Below are positions 44,508 through 56,992 of a stretch of 64,000 nt of DNA, in pieces. Made by a program: the position numbers and the translations under genes. Numbering within the stretch: the first letter of the stretch is position 1; the number at the start of each line of letters is the position of its first letter. The notes below the pieces were generated by a model. It searched no databases and was not told the origin of the DNA. It saw only the letters and a program-made list of their open reading frames with translations. Source of the DNA: Ovis canadensis (Eukaryota; Chordata; Mammalia; Artiodactyla; Bovidae); contig NC_091263.1 in assembly GCF_042477335.2 (NCBI RefSeq), positions 71,728,501 through 71,792,500 of the forward strand, written 5' to 3'.

Positions 44508-45704
44508 CCAGTTGCTGTTCAGTTGCTAAGTCGTGTCTGGCTCTTCGTGACCCCGTGACCTGCAGCATTGCAGGCTCCCCTGTCCTCCACTGTCTCCTGG
44601 AGTCTGCTCCTCTTCCTGCCCATTGAGTCGGTGATGCTGTCCAACCGACTCACCCTCTGCCCTCCCCTTCTCCTCCTGCCCTCGATCTTTCCCAGCATCA
44701 GGGTCTTTTCCAGTGAGTCAGCTGTTTGTATCAGGTGGCCAAAGAGTTGGAGCTTCAGCCTCAGTCTTTCCGGTCCATATTCAGGGCTGATTTCTTTTAG
44801 GATTGACTGGTTTGATCTTGCTATCCAAGGGACTCTCTAGTGTCTCCTCCAGCACCACAATTCAAAAGCATCATTTTCTTGGCACTCAGCCTTCTTTGTG
44901 GTCCAGCCCTCACATTTGTACAGGATTACTGGAAGAACTGTAGTTTTGACTATATAAACCTTTGTTAACAAAGTGATACCTCTGCTTTTCAATACACTGT
45001 CTAGGTTTGTCATAGCTTTCCTTCCAAGGTGTCTTTTAATTTCATGGCGGCAGTCACCATCTGCAGTGGTTTTGGAGCCCGAAAATAAAACCTGTCATTG
45101 CTTCCACTTTTTCCCCTTCTATTTGCTATGGAGTGATGTGACGAGATGCCATAATCTTAGTTTTTTGAATGTTGAGTTTTAAGCCAGCTTTTTACCTCTC
45201 TCTCACCCTCAGCAAAAGGCTCTTTAATTCTTCTTCCCGGTTGTTGGTGTTTCTCCCCACGATCTTGATTCCAGCTAGTGATTCATCCAGCCTGGCATTT
45301 CGCATGATATGCTCTGTGTATAAGTTAAATAAGCAGGATGAGAGCATATAGCTTCGTCATACTCCTTTCCCAATTTGAAACCAGTCAGTTGTTCAATATC
45401 TGATTCTAACTGTTGCTTGACCTGCATACAGGTTTCTCAGATAGGTAAGGAGGTCTGGTATTCCCATCTCTTTTTAAGAGTTTCCCACAGTTTGTTGTGA
45501 TACACGCAGTTAAAGGCTGTAATGTAGTCAGTGAAGTAGAAATAGATGGTTTTTCTGAAATTCCCTTCCTTTTTCTGTGATCCGGCGGATGTTGGCAATT
45601 TAATCTTTGGTTCCTCTGCCTTTTCTCAACCCAGCTTATACATCTGGAATTTCTCTGTTCATGTACTGCTGAAGCCTCGCTTGAAGGATTTTGAGCCAAT
45701 ACCT

Positions 45705-45835
45705 TGTGTATGTATGAAGTTGCTCAGTCGTGTCTGACTCTTTGCGACCCCGTGGACTGTAGCCCGCCAGGCTCCTCTGTCCATGGGATTCTTCAGGCAA
45801 GAATACTGGAGTGGGTTGCCATTTCCTTCTCGGTA
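45705..45835 (-). mobile_element. Bov-A monomer, antisense, nested in BovB
   Basis: TGAAGTTGCTCAGTCGTGTC to GGGTTGCCATTTCCTTCTC. It splits the BovB RT. Confidence 0.85.
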
Positions 45836-46339
45836 GTGTGTGAAATGAGTGTGATTGTATGGTAATTTGAACATTCTTTTGCATTGTCCTTCTTTGGGAT
45901 TGGAATGAAAACTGACCTTTTCCCATCCTATGGCCACTTGTGAGTTTTCCAAATTTGTTGACATGTTGAGTGCAGCACTTTAGCAGCAGCATCTTTCAGG
46001 ATTTTAATAGCTCAGCTGGCTCCACTGGCTTTGTTTGTGGTAATGCTTCCTAAGGCCCACTTTACTTCAAATTCCAGGATGTCTGGTTCTAGGTGCGTGA
46101 TCATACCATAGTGGTTATCTGGGTCATTAAGACTTTTTTTGTATAGTTCTGTATATTCTTGCCACCTCTTCTTAATCTCTTCTGGCTCTGTTAGGTCTTT
46201 ACCATTTTTGTCCTCTGTTGTGCCCATCCTTGCATGAAGTGTTCCCTTAATATCTCCAGTATTCTTGAAGAGATCTGTAGTCTTTCCCATTCTGTTGTTA
46301 TCTTCTGTTCTTGGAAGGAGGCCTTCTTATCTCTACCTA

Positions 46340-46545
46340 AGCTTCCCTGGTGGCTCAGACGGTAAAGCGTCTGCCTGCAATGCGGGAGACCCGGGTTTGA
46401 TTCCTGGGTCGGGAAGATCCCCTAGAGAAGGAAATGGCAATCCACTCCAGCATTCTTGCCTGGAAAATCCCATGGACGGAGGAGCCTGATGGGCTACAGT
46501 CCATGGGGTCGCACAGAGTCGGACACGACTGAGCGACTTCACTCG
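46340..46545 (+). mobile_element. Bov-tA SINE, + sense, nested in BovB
   Basis: Complete: tRNA-derived head GCTTCCCTGGTGGCTCAGAC, box B GGTTTGATTCC, and body ending CGACTGAGCGACTTCACT. Low divergence suggests a young copy. Confidence 0.92.
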
Positions 46546-47139
46546 CTGCTTCTCTCTCCTCGCTGTTCTCTGGAACTCTGCATTCAGTTGGGTGTATCTT
46601 TCCCTTTCTCCTCTCTCCTTTCCTCATCTCTTTGTAAAGCCTCCTCGACAACCACGTTGCTTTCTTGCATTTCTTTTTCTTTGGGATGGTTTTGGTCAGT
46701 GCCTCCTGTACAGTGTTACAAACCTCCATCCATAGTTTTTAGGCACTCTGTCTACCAGATCTAATTGCTTGAATCTATTCATCACCTTCAGCATATAATC
46801 ACAGGGGATTTGATTTAGGTCATACCTGAATGGTCTAGTGGTTTCTCCCACTGTCTTCAGTTTAAGCCTGAATTTGGCAATAAGGAGTTCATGATCTGAG
46901 CCACAGTCAGCTCCTGGTCTTGTTTTTGCTGACTGTATAGAGCTTCTCCATCTTTGGCTGCAAAGAATATAATCAATCTGATTTCTGTGACTATTTGGTG
47001 AGGTCCATGTGCAGAGTCGTCTCTTGTGTTGTTGGAAAAGAATGTTTACTGTGACCAGTGTGTTCTCTTGACAGAACTTTTAGTCTTCACCCTGCTTCAC
47101 TCTGTACTCTGAGGCCAAATTTGCCTGGTACTCCAGGTA

Positions 47140-47420
47140 TCTCTCGGAGAAGGCGATGGCTCCCCACTCCAGTGCTCTTGCCTGGAAAATCCCATGGACG
47201 CAGGAGCCTGGTGGGCTGCAGTCCATGGGGTCGCTAAGAGTCGGACACGACTGAGCGACTTCACTTTCACTTTTCACTTTCATGCGTTGGAGAAGGAAAT
47301 GGCAACCCACTCCAGTGTTCTTGCCTGGAGAATCCCAGGGACGGGGGAGCCTGGTGGGCTGCCGTCTGTGGGGTTGCACAGTCGGACATGACAGGCGACT
47401 TAGCAGCAGCAGCAGCCAGG
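47140..47420 (+). mobile_element. Bov-A2 SINE dimer, + sense, nested in BovB
   Basis: Two monomers, GAGAAGGCGATGGCTCCCCA to GACTTAGCAGCAGCAGCAGC. The flank TCCAGGTATCTC before and GCCAGGTATGTC after is an imperfect target duplication. Low divergence. Confidence 0.92.
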
Positions 47421-48387
47421 TATGTCTTGACTTCCTAGTTCTACATTCCAATCCCCTATGATGAAAAGGGCATCTCTTTGTGGTGTTAGTTCTAGAAGGT
47501 CTTGTAGGTCTTTATAGAATAGGTCAACTTCCGCTTCTTTGGCATCAGTGGTTGGGGAAGAGACTTGGATTGCTGTGATGTTGAATGGTTTGCTTTGAAA
47601 ACAAACTGAGATCATTCTATCCTTTTTGAGATTGCACCCAAGCACTGCATTTCAGACTCTTACTGACTGTGAGAGCTACTGCTTTCTTCTAAGGGATCCT
47701 TGCCCACAGTAGTAGATAGAATGGTCATCTGAATTAAATTCACCCATTGCTGTCCGTTTCAGTTCACTGATACCTAAGATGTTGATGTTCACTCTCAACA
47801 CCTCCTGTCTGACCACTTCCAATTTATCTTGATTCGTGGACCTAACTTTCCCGGTTCCTACGCAATGATGTTCTTTACAGCATCAGACTTTACTTCCATC
47901 ACCAGACACATCCACAACTGAGCATCGTTTCCACTTTGGCCCAGAGGCTTCCTTCCTTCTGGAGCTATGAGTAACTGTCTTTCACGCTTCTCCAGTAGCC
48001 TGGTGGACACCTTCCCACCTGCGAGCTCATCTTCTGGTGGTACGGTTTTTGCTTTTTCATACTGTGCATAGGCTTCTCGAGATAAGAATGCTGGAGTAGT
48101 TTACCGTTCCTTCCTCCAGTGGACCATGTTTTGTCAGAACTCTTGACTGTGACCTGTCTGTCTTGGGTGGCCCTGAATGGCATAGCTTGAGTTACGCAAG
48201 CTCCTTCACCACACAAAGGCTGCGATGGCAGACCACCAGGGAAATCCTGCAAAAGTTTTAATTAATCAAAGTGGTCTGTGTTTTAAACCTTCTGAGTTCA
48301 ATGATTTATCTACTCCTAGATTGTAAGAGTATTCCCCATGATTGTTCTTTTGGTTCCTTTTATTTTTAAATATTGGTATAAAAACAT

Positions 48388-48705
48388 AAGGACTTCCTTG
48401 ATAGCTCAGTTGGTAAAGAATCCACCTGCAATGCAGGAGACCCTGGTTCGATTCTTGGGTCGGGCAGATCCACTGGAGAAGGGATAGGCCACCCACTCCA
48501 GCATTCTTGGGGTTCCTTTGTGGCTTAACTGGTAAAGAATCCTCCTGCAATGGGGGAGACCTGGGTTCGATCCCTGGGTTGGGAAGATCCCCTGGAGAAG
48601 CGAAAGGCTACCCCCTCCAGTATTCTGGCCTGGAGAATTCCACAGACTGTATAGTCCGTGGGTTCACAAAGAGTCAGACATGACTGAGCAACTTTCATGA
48701 CGATG
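48388..48705 (+). mobile_element. Tandem pair of Bov-tA SINEs, + sense
   Basis: A truncated copy (48388-48509) is followed directly by a full copy (48510-48700), each with a tRNA head (box B GGTTCGATTC and GGTTCGATCCC). ATAAAAACATAA occurs before the first and after the second, so they share a single target duplication. Confidence 0.88.
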
Positions 48706-49080
48706 ATAAAAACATAAAGTGCTCACCTGGAGATACACAGCTTCTCAGATGAGTGCACGGTGTAACTGTCTCAGCAAGCGAAACCAAGGACATTTCATTT
48801 TTCTATTTATACTTCTGCTTTGGTGAGTTTTAGGTTAATGTGCAATGTGAGATAAGGATATAGATTTCTTTTCCTTAAATGACAAATCAGGGGTCCCAAC
48901 ACCTACATTCAGACAGCATGTTAATAGACTCCTGTGACCTGCTTTTCCTCACTCCACCTTTTTGGGGGGCTGAGTCCTCTCAGAATCTGATGAGAATTCT
49001 GGATTTCTCTTTAGAAGAATACACAGGTGCATAAAGTTTTAGGTTAGAAACTCTCACGGGTTTAATTTCTTGTGTTGCAG
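48706..49080 (+). other. MRPS25: End of MRPS25 intron 1
   Basis: Mostly unique, with a short old L1 fragment (about 48770-48910). Ends in a pyrimidine tract and CAG acceptor. No other feature seen. Confidence 0.6.
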
Positions 49081-49187
49081 GAAATTCGTGTTTTTCAACA
49101 TACCTCAGATCCAGTACAAGAACCCCTGGGTGCAGATCATGCTGTTTAAGAACATGACGCCGACCCCTTTCCTGCGCTTCTACCTGG
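49081..49187 (+). CDS. MRPS25: MRPS25 coding exon 2
   Basis: Encodes residues 45 (split codon) to 80 and the first base of codon 81, including [19 protein letters not shown]. The acceptor is a pyrimidine-rich run ending TTGCAG at 49080 and the donor is G|GTGAGTG at 49188. The 107-nt length takes the frame from two leftover bases to one, matching exons 1 and 3. The segment is the core of the mS25 fold. Residue 72 is proline; from memory, a P72L substitution in human MRPS25 has been linked to mitochondrial disease, so the normal residue is kept here. An LTR-like repeat starts only about 20 bp beyond the donor. Confidence 0.97.
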
Positions 49188-49208
49188 GTGAGTGTCCCGG
49201 CTGTCTGG

Positions 49209-49600
49209 TGCGGGTTGGAAAAGAATTTCCAGACACAGAGCATTTCAGAAAGGAGTGAGTTTATTAAGAGCAAAGGGCACACACGGCGGGCCAGCACCTG
49301 ACAGGCCAGGGAGGGCCCACGCTTTCGGGGGTCAGTAGCGTTTTTATCACCTAAAGACAAAATTCCTGCTGGAAGGGTGGCGTTAGGTGCTTGGTTAGGG
49401 CCCTAGAGGGTGAGCACTGGAGTGGGCACTTTCGCCTAACCTGGGGTCAGGAAGCCTGCTCGGTGCTGACCGGGGGCGCTTTGGGGACGGTGACCGTGGG
49501 GCGCAGTCATTCCGGAGGTGATCTTGGTGCTGGGCTCCACTCCTGGGGCCATGGCTTAGGGCTCCACAGCGAGCACGCGGCTGTCACTGGGCCCTGAGAG
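49209..49600 (-). mobile_element. LTR-like repeat, antisense, just after the exon 2 donor
   Basis: Same family as 4636-5085 (shared TTTCAGAAAGGAGT and ATTCCTGCTGGAAGGGTG). On the - strand it has AATAAACTC (near 49259) and GATAAAAACG (near 49345) as decayed signals. Starts about 20 bp after the exon 2 splice donor; the far end is uncertain. Confidence 0.5.
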
Positions 49601-50465
49601 GGCAGCGCTGTAAGCCTGTTGGTGCTGTCACCTTGGCTTCTGCACCTGGTGCCCGGTGGCCACCAAGATCTCTCTGCCCGTAGCCCGCACCCCCGCCAGA
49701 CTCACTGCTGTCGCCCCACATCTCCTCCAGGCCCGCATCACACGGGCCTGTCTCTGCAGACCCCCCGCCGCACTGGGCTTCGGCGCCTGCGCTCATGTCA
49801 GGCCCCCTGCTGGAAATCCCCTGCTCTTCTTGGCTAAATTAGAAAATGAATCCTTTGAGAGTCAGCTTGGGTACCAGCTCCCCCAGGAAGCCTCCCTGCA
49901 CCTTAGATGGATCTCCCAGGGTGTGTCCCTCAGCACTGGCCGTGTCCTCTTGAACTGTGTGTGTGTCCCCTTTCTGGATCATACACACTTTCGCGATGTT
50001 CTCCTGTCCTCTTGAGGCACAAATTGTGAAGATTCCTTTCAACTGGGCTCAGTCCCTGGAAGTCAGAGCCAGTGTTTTAGCCTGGCTCTCTCCTCAATCA
50101 TTCTGATCAAGCATTGTTCCTAGTTCCATATTTCTAGGGGAAGGCGGAATATCTGCCTTACGCGGTTATGAGAATCAAGTGAAGTGTGGATTGGGAAATG
50201 CATCAGGAAACAAATCAATGATGGTCTTTCATTCATTCAACAAATATGTATCAGGTTCAACAGGGACTCTTCTGGGTGCTTGAAAGGGAGCCATAAGGAC
50301 AAAGATATCTAGTCGTGTAGAGATGATATTCCAGCAGGAGGAGAGAGAATGAACCGGAAACTCAGTAACATGGTTTGTTAGAAGATGAGTGCAGTGGGAA
50401 AAAAGAAAACCAGAGCAAGGTAGAACTGAGGAGCGTGGTGGTAGTTGGCAGTTCTATGTTTGTAT
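49601..50465. other. Intron 2 segment without recognised repeats
   Basis: Unique-looking, with a weakly old-repeat-like stretch from 50200 (CATTCATTCAACAAATATGT, typical of ancient mammalian repeats such as MIR or L2). No exon or RNA gene seen. Confidence 0.4.
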
Positions 50466-51235
50466 TTGTGTTGTTGTTTTAAAAACCTAACTTTATTGCG
50501 GGATAATTTACCCATAATGCACAGGTCTCTTGTGCACAGAGGGATGAGCTCTGATGGACGTGAAGGGCCCGTGTCACCGTTCCCCAGTGAAGACAGGACA
50601 TCTCTCGTACTCCAGGAAGCCCCCCAGGACTTCCCCCAGGACTCACAGTCTTTCCAGTCAGTTCCTACTCCCAGCAGAGGCAACCACTATGAGCAGCTCC
50701 TCCTTTTGGGTGTGTGTATGTGGCTGAACTGCATGGCCTGTGGGATTTAGGTCCCCAGCCAGGGGTCGAACCCTGGCCCTCAGCAGGGAAAGCACTGAAT
50801 CCTAAGTACCGACCACCAGGGACTTCCTGCTGTCGGCAGTTCTTTCACCATAGATGAATTATTTGTTTATTCATTTCTGGCTGCGCTGAGGCTTCACTGC
50901 TTTGCATGGGCTTTTCTCGAGTTGAGGTGAGCGGGCACTTTTTGTTGCGGGGCCTGGGCAACTAGTTGCTCTGAGTAAGGTGTGCGCTTTTCCCAGACCA
51001 GGGATTGAACTGTGTCCCCGGCACTGGCAGGCGGATTCGCATCCTCTGCACCACCAGGGGTGCCCAAGACTACCTCGTTTTGTTTCTTTCAGGACTTACT
51101 CTAGAGTCTCACAGTATATACTCCTCTGTGTCTGGTTTTCACTTGTGGTGTTGAGAGTCACCCACGTTGTGCGTATCCGTAGCTCACTCATTTTTACTAC
51201 GGATCAGTGTGATGAACATTTGGGTGTTTGACAGA
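50466..51235 (-). mobile_element. Old L1 fragments, antisense, with two CHR SINE insertions
   Basis: Old L1 (50466-50705, CTAACTTTATTGCGGGATAA; 51070-51235) is broken by CHR SINEs at about 50706-50828 (antisense box B AGGGGTCGAACCC, end CCACCAGGGACTTCC) and 50865-51065 (AGGGATTGAAC, end CACCACCAGGGG). Confidence 0.6.
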
Positions 51236-52180
51236 TAACCAGACAGAGTTACAGGTGTGAGATTTATGGAGGACAGGGCAGCAGGCAGGGAAAGTCTTCA
51301 GATGGTACGGCAGGGCTGACCTTCCCTGAAGGAGGCCTGGATAGGAGTTGCCCCAGATGGAGGTGCAGCACTGGGAACCGGGGGGCTGGCCAGCAGGCAG
51401 CTCTGCAGAAGCGGCAGGTCCTGGACCGAGGCCATGGGCGCCGGGCTTGGCTCTGCTGCCGCGTGGGGGGTGTCCTCGCTCTAGGGGGCTGCGAGCAGCC
51501 TCCTCTGTGGACCTAGGTGCTCAGTGCTCCTAGGCACAGGCTCAGGCTGGGCTTGTCCACAGAGTAGACGCACAGCGTCCTTAGAAGCCGCCAGACAGGC
51601 CTCCAAGGTGACCCTGCCATTCCGCCTGCAGTGTGCAGGGTGAGGGTCCTGCTGGCCCCCAGCCTCAGCCCGGCTGCTCCCGTTGCTTTTCTGCATTTCC
51701 TGTGTCCGCGGGCTTGGGGCCGTAGAGCCACACAGAGCCCTCACCTGAGAGATCTGTACCCTTGGGCCCAGCAGGGTGCACACTCAGGCTGCCAGCAGGG
51801 CCCCTGCTCCTGGAGGCCCTGGGCGGAAGCGTTCCCGGGCCGCGTCCAGCTTGTCGAGGCCGCGCCGCCCTCGGCTCCAGGTCTCCCTCTGTCCTCGGGC
51901 GCTGCCTTGGTGGCCGGCTGCCTCCCTGTCCCGCGTGCCTCTGACCACCGCGTGGGAGGCTCTCCAGCTCTAAGGACTGTGGAAAGTGGAGGCGCCAGCT
52001 TGCCCAGGAGACTCTCCCGATTTCTGGGTCCTTGAGTTTAATCGCCTCTGCAGAGGCGCCCTGGCCCCATCAGGCGTCATTCACAGGTTCTGTGGGAGCC
52101 CCTCCTCTCGCCACGCGAGTGTCTTCAGGGTCAGCCAGCCCCGCGGTGGTGTGTCTCCTGGATGTCTTGGTCTGCATTTC
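51236..52180. other. GC-rich segment of intron 2
   Basis: About 51340-52120 is GC-rich with moderate CpG. Overlapping open frames (up to 134 codons) on both strands show no recognisable domain. It may be unique intronic sequence; no gene is claimed. Confidence 0.4.
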
Positions 52181-53480
52181 CCTGTCTTTCCATGCGCACA
52201 TTGGCCATTTATTTCTTTCTTTTCTGAAGAGTCTACTTGGATCTTGTGTCTGTCTGAAAATTTGAAAAGGTGAGGCTCTTCTGGTTGAGTTGCTGGCATA
52301 TCCTGCACTCACTTCCTTTGTCAGATGATGTATTGTGAATATTTCCTGTCTGTGGCGGGCTTTACATTTTCTTAATGGTGTCTTTTGAAGAGCAGAAGTT
52401 TTCATTTTGATGAATTTCAGCTTCTCAGCTGTTTTCTTTTTCTAGTACTTTCTGTGTCCTAGCCAAGAAATCTCTCTTCCTCAAAGGCATAAAGATTTGT
52501 CTCCTTTAAAATGGGGAAAGCCTCTGATTTTACATTCATGTCTGTGATCTAGTTATTTGTGTGTTAAGTGAGATAAGGATTGAGGTTTATTTTTGATTTT
52601 TTTAGATTTGGGATATTTAGCTCTTTTGTTGAAAGGTAGTCACTTCTCTTGTGAAATTTCTTTGACGTCTCTGTCAAAAAAGAAAAAATTGACCGTGAAT
52701 GGATAAACAAAATGCATATATTCATTCAGTGGGCTATTATTCAGTCACGAAAAGGACTGAAGTACCGACATAGGCTTCAATATGGGTGAATCTTGTAAGC
52801 ACGCCAACAGAAAGAAGGCAGGTGTGGAAGGCGTGTGTGCCTCCAGCTGTGTGAGGCACACTAGCGAAGCCACGGGACAGGAGATGGTTGTCTGGGGCTG
52901 GGGTGCTGTGGGGAGGAGGAAGGGACAGCTTCACGGGTACAAGGGGTCTGTTTGGGGTCACAGGAAAGTGCTGGAGCCTCAGTAGCGGTGATGCTGCACG
53001 ATAGTGGGAGCGCCAACACCCGCCAGATTGCACTTTAAGATGGTTACATGGGCGCTCCTGACTGTCCAGCGGTTAGGACCCCACGCTGTCCCTGCCAAAG
53101 GCCTGGGTTCAGTCCCTGTTTGGGGAACTAAGATCTTGCAGACACAAGGCCAAAACCAAATAAACCTGAAGGATAGTTCACGGTTGTGAAGGTTCTATGC
53201 AGTTTATAATGGTGAAACACTGGCTGTGTGCCCCTGGTGTGCATCTTTGTAGGTTATTTTCGTGCAGTGCTTTGCATCTCACGCACCCTGCCCCTTGCCG
53301 CCCCTCTGTCCGTCCTGCTCCCTTCTGCTAACCACGGCTCTGTTCTCTGTGTCTGTGAGTCTGTCTGTTCTCTGTGTCTGTGAGTCTTTTTTGTTGTACT
53401 TACCAGTCTGTTGTACTTTTTAGACGCCACAAGCGAGTGAGAGCGCACAGTATTTGTCTTTGTCTGACTTATTTCACTTC
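52181..53480. mobile_element. Old L1 fragments in both orientations with a CHR SINE
   Basis: 52181-52690 is antisense old L1 ORF2 (CTAGCCAAGAAATCTCTCTT). 52691-53040 is a sense old L1 3' end (GTGAATGGATAAACAAAATG, GGCTGGGGTGCTG). 53041-53165 is a sense CHR SINE ending ACCAAATAAA. 53210-53480 is antisense L1. Confidence 0.6.
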
Positions 53481-53482
53481 CA

Positions 53483-55750
53483 CTGTTGTTGTTCATTCGC
53501 TAAGTCGTGTCCAGTGTTTTGGGACCCCGTGGACTGCAGCATGGCAGACCTCCCTGGCCTTCACTGTCTCCCAGAGTTTGTTCAGGCTTATGTCTGTTGA
53601 GTCAGTGATGCCATCTAACCATCTCATCGTCTGTCGTCCGCTTTTCCTTTGCTCTCAATCTTCCCCAGCATCAGGGTCTTTTCCTGTGAGTCAGTTCTTT
53701 GCATCAGGTGGCCAAAGTATTGGAGCTTTAACTTCAGCATCAGGCCTTCCAATGAATATTCAGGACTGATCTCCTTTAGGATGGCCTGGTTGGATCTCCT
53801 TGCAGTCCAAGGGACTCTCAAGAGTCTTCTCCAACACCTCAGTTCCAAAGAATCCGTTCCTCGGTGCTCGGTTTTCTTTATGGTCCAGCTCTCACGTCCG
53901 TACATGACTACTGGAAAAACCATAGCTCTGACTATGTGGACCTTTTTTGGCAAAGTGATGTCTCTGCTTTTTAATATGCTGTCTAGGTGTGTCATAGCTT
54001 CCCTTCCAAGGAGCAAGCGTCTTTTAATTCCAGGGCTGCAGTCACCGTCCACACCTTGATTTTGGAGCCAAGAAAATAAAGTCTGTCACTTTCTGTTGTT
54101 TCCCCATCTGTTTGCCATGAAGTGATGAGACTGGATGCCGTGATGTTAGTTTTCTGAATGTTGAGTTTTAAGCCAGCTTTTTCACTCTCCTCTTTCACCT
54201 TTATCAAGAGGCTCTTTAGTTCCTTTTTGCTTTCTGCCATTAGGGTGGTGTCATCTGCATATCATTATTTCTCCTGGCTTAATGAACAAATCTTAATTCC
54301 AGCTTGTGATTGATCTAGCCCAGGATTTCACATGATATACTCTTCATATAAGTTAAATAAGAAAGGGTGACAATATACAGCCTAGACGTACTCCTTTCCC
54401 AATTTTGAACCGGTCCATTCCATGTCCAGTTCTAACTGTTGCTTCTTATCCTGCATACAGGTTTCTCAGGAGGCAGGTAAGGTGGTCTGGTATTCCCATC
54501 TCTTTCAGAATTTTCCACAGTTTGTTGTGATCCACACAGTCAAAGGCTTTAGCACAGTCAACGAAGCAGAAGTAGATGGTTGGTTTGTTTAATTCTCTTG
54601 CTTTCTCTATGATCCAACCTATGTCGGGCATTTGGTCTCTGCTTCCTCTTCCTTTTCTAAATCTAGCTTGTACATCTTGGTTCACAGCTTGAAGTTCTTG
54701 GTTCACATACTGTTGAACCCTAGCTGGAATGATTTTGAGCATTGCCTTGCTAGCGTGTGAAATGAGCACGATTGTACAGTAGTTGAACATTCTTTAGCTT
54801 TATCCTTCTTTGGGATTGGAATGGAGACTGGGATCTTCCAGTCGTGTGGCCACTGCTGAGTCTCACAGATTTGCTGGCACACTAATGCAGCACTTTCACA
54901 GCATCGTCATCTTAAATAGCTTGGTTAGAATCCCATCGCCTCCACTAGCTTTGTGTGATGCTACCTAAGGCCCCCTTGACTTCACAGTCCACGATGTCTG
55001 CCTCTAGGTGAGTGATCACGCCATCGTGCTTATCTGGGTCATTAAGACCTGTTTTGTTCAGTTCTTCTCTGTATTCCTGCCACCTCTTCTTTATCTCTTC
55101 TGCTTCTGTTAGGTCTTTACAGTTTCTCTCCTTTATCGTGCCCATCTTTGCATGAAACATTGCCTTGCTATCTTCAATTTTCTTGGAGATCTCATCTTTT
55201 CCTTTCTATTGTTTTTGTCAATTTCTTCACATTTTCAGTTAAAAAGGCTTTCTTATCTCCCCTTGGTATTTTTTTTGAACTCTGCCTTCAGTTGGGTATG
55301 TCGTTCCCTATCTCCTTTGCCTTTTGCTTCTCTTTTCGCAGCTATTTGTAAGGTCTCAGACAACCGCTTTGCCTTCTTGCATTTCTTTTTCTTGAGGATG
55401 TGTTTGATAACTACCTCCTTGTACAGTGTTACGAGCCTCCATTCATAGTCCTACAAGGTGTAATCCCTTGAATCTGTTCGTCACCTCCAGTCTAGAATCA
55501 TAAGGGAAACCATAAGGGCTTAGGTTATACCCAAATGGTCTAGTGGCTTTTCCCTGCTGTCTTCACTTTGAGTCTGAATTTTGCAATAAGGAGTTCATGA
55601 TTCGAGCCACAGTCAGCTCCCGCTCTTCTTTTTGCTGACTGTATAGAGCTTCTCCATCTTTGGCTGCAAAGAATAGAATCAGTCTGATTTCTGTATTTGA
55701 CCAGCTGGTGATCCATCACCAGATGTAGAGCTGTCTCTCCCATCCATGTT
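53483..55750 (-). mobile_element. BovB LINE, antisense, 5'-truncated
   Basis: About 2.27 kb from the 3' end (TTCATTCGCTAAGTCGTGTC) through the RT C-terminal part (53624-54240), the RT core (54446-54790, AFDCVDHNKLWKILKEM), the linker (54945-55160) and into the endonuclease end near 55750. Several frame breaks; inactive. It sits inside an L1. Confidence 0.9.
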
Positions 55751-56633
55751 GCTGCAAATCGCAGAAAAAAGTTTCTATGGCTAAGTAATACCCCACTGTG
55801 TGTGTGTGTGTGTGCTCGCACAGCGCAGCTGGCCCCCTCCATCTGTTGATTTATGCTTCCACATCTTGACAGTTGTATTAAATAATGCTGCTCCAAATAT
55901 TGGGGTGCATGTATCTTTCTAAAATAAGTGGTGTTTTTTCAGATGTATACCCAAGAGTGGACTTGCTGGGTTATGTGGTAGTTCTGTGTTTGGTTTTTTG
56001 AGAAACTTCTGTACCGTTTTCCACAGTAGCTGCACCAGTTTACATTCAACATGTGGACAGAGGGGCCTGGCGGGCTGTAGTCCATGGGGTCTCAAGAGTC
56101 AGACAATTTAGTGACTTAACAACAGCATGGTGCAGCGGCGCCGTTTCCTCCCATCCTTGCCAACCCTTGTGCGTGGGGTCTCTAATGATAGCCATTCTGA
56201 CAAATGGGAGGTGATAGCTTAATCGTGATTCTGATTTGCGTTTCTCTGGAGATTATCTTAGAACCTTTCTCTGTGCCTGTTGGTCACTTGCATTTCCTTT
56301 GGGAAAGATGTCAGTTCTTCTGCCCATTTTTTTTCAGCTTTTATTTTTGATACCTAGTTGTATGAGCCATTTATATATTTTAATTAACGCCTTATCGTAT
56401 CATTTACCATTATTTCCCCCCACATCATAGGTTGTCTTTTTGTTTTCTGGTTTGCTGTGTCTGAAGCTTTTAAGTGTAACTGGGTCCCATCTGTTCAGTT
56501 CAGTTGCTCAGGCGTGTCCGACTCTTTGCAGCCCCACGGACGGCTGCACGCCAGGCTTCCTTGTCCATCACCAACTCCCGGAGCTTGCTCAGACTCATGT
56601 GTCTTTAGTTTTTAAACAAGTATTTATGTATTT

Positions 56634-56815
56634 GGCTTCCCTGCTGGCTCAGAAGGTAAAGCGTCTGCCTGCAATGCGGGAGACCTGGATTCGATTCCTG
56701 GGTCGGGAAGATCCCCTGGAGAAGGAAATGGCAATCCACTCCAGCTCTCTTGCCTGGAAAATCCCATGGACGGAGGAGCCTGATGGGCTACAGGCCATGG
56801 GGTCGCGATCCCTCT
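56634..56815 (+). mobile_element. Bov-tA SINE, + sense
   Basis: Head GGCTTCCCTGCTGGCTCAGA, box B GATTCGATTCC, body to ATGGGGTCGC, where it is cut by the CHR SINE. Confidence 0.88.
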
Positions 56816-56992
56816 CCCGTATGTGTTTGCTACATCAGGTCTTGGCCGCAGCGCGCGGGCTCTCTAGCTGTGGTGCGCGTGCTTAGTTGTTCCGCGGCGT
56901 GTGGGAGGGATCTTAGGTCCTCAGCCAGGGATCAGACCCACGGCCCCTGACTTGCAATGCAGATTCTTAACCCCTGGACCACCAAGGAGGTT
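56816..56992 (-). mobile_element. CHR-type SINE, antisense
   Basis: GCGGGCTCTCTAGCTGTGGT, antisense box B CAGGGATCAGACCC, end CCCTGGACCACCAAGGAGG. Confidence 0.75.

Larger units (their letters stand above)
44508..48240 (-). mobile_element. Nearly full-length BovB LINE, antisense, with nested SINEs
   Basis: It runs from the BovB 3' end (TTCAGTTGCTAAGTCGTGTC) through reverse transcriptase (44600-46000) and linker (46012-46290, MGTTEDKNGKDLTEPEEIKK) to the endonuclease domain (47400-47645, FIIGDWNVELGSQ) and the 5' part to about 48240. Without the nested SINEs it is about 3.1 kb, close to the length of complete BovB. Many frame breaks; inactive. It contains SINEs at 45705-45835, 46340-46545 and 47140-47420. 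Confidence 0.88.

Noticed and set aside
48388-48705. tRNA genes (box A and B-like sequence)
   Set aside because: These are tRNA-derived heads of Bov-tA SINEs with decayed arms and fused Bov-A bodies, not functional tRNAs.
55798-55815. GT microsatellite as a regulatory element
   Set aside because: Short simple repeat within L1; no evidence of function.
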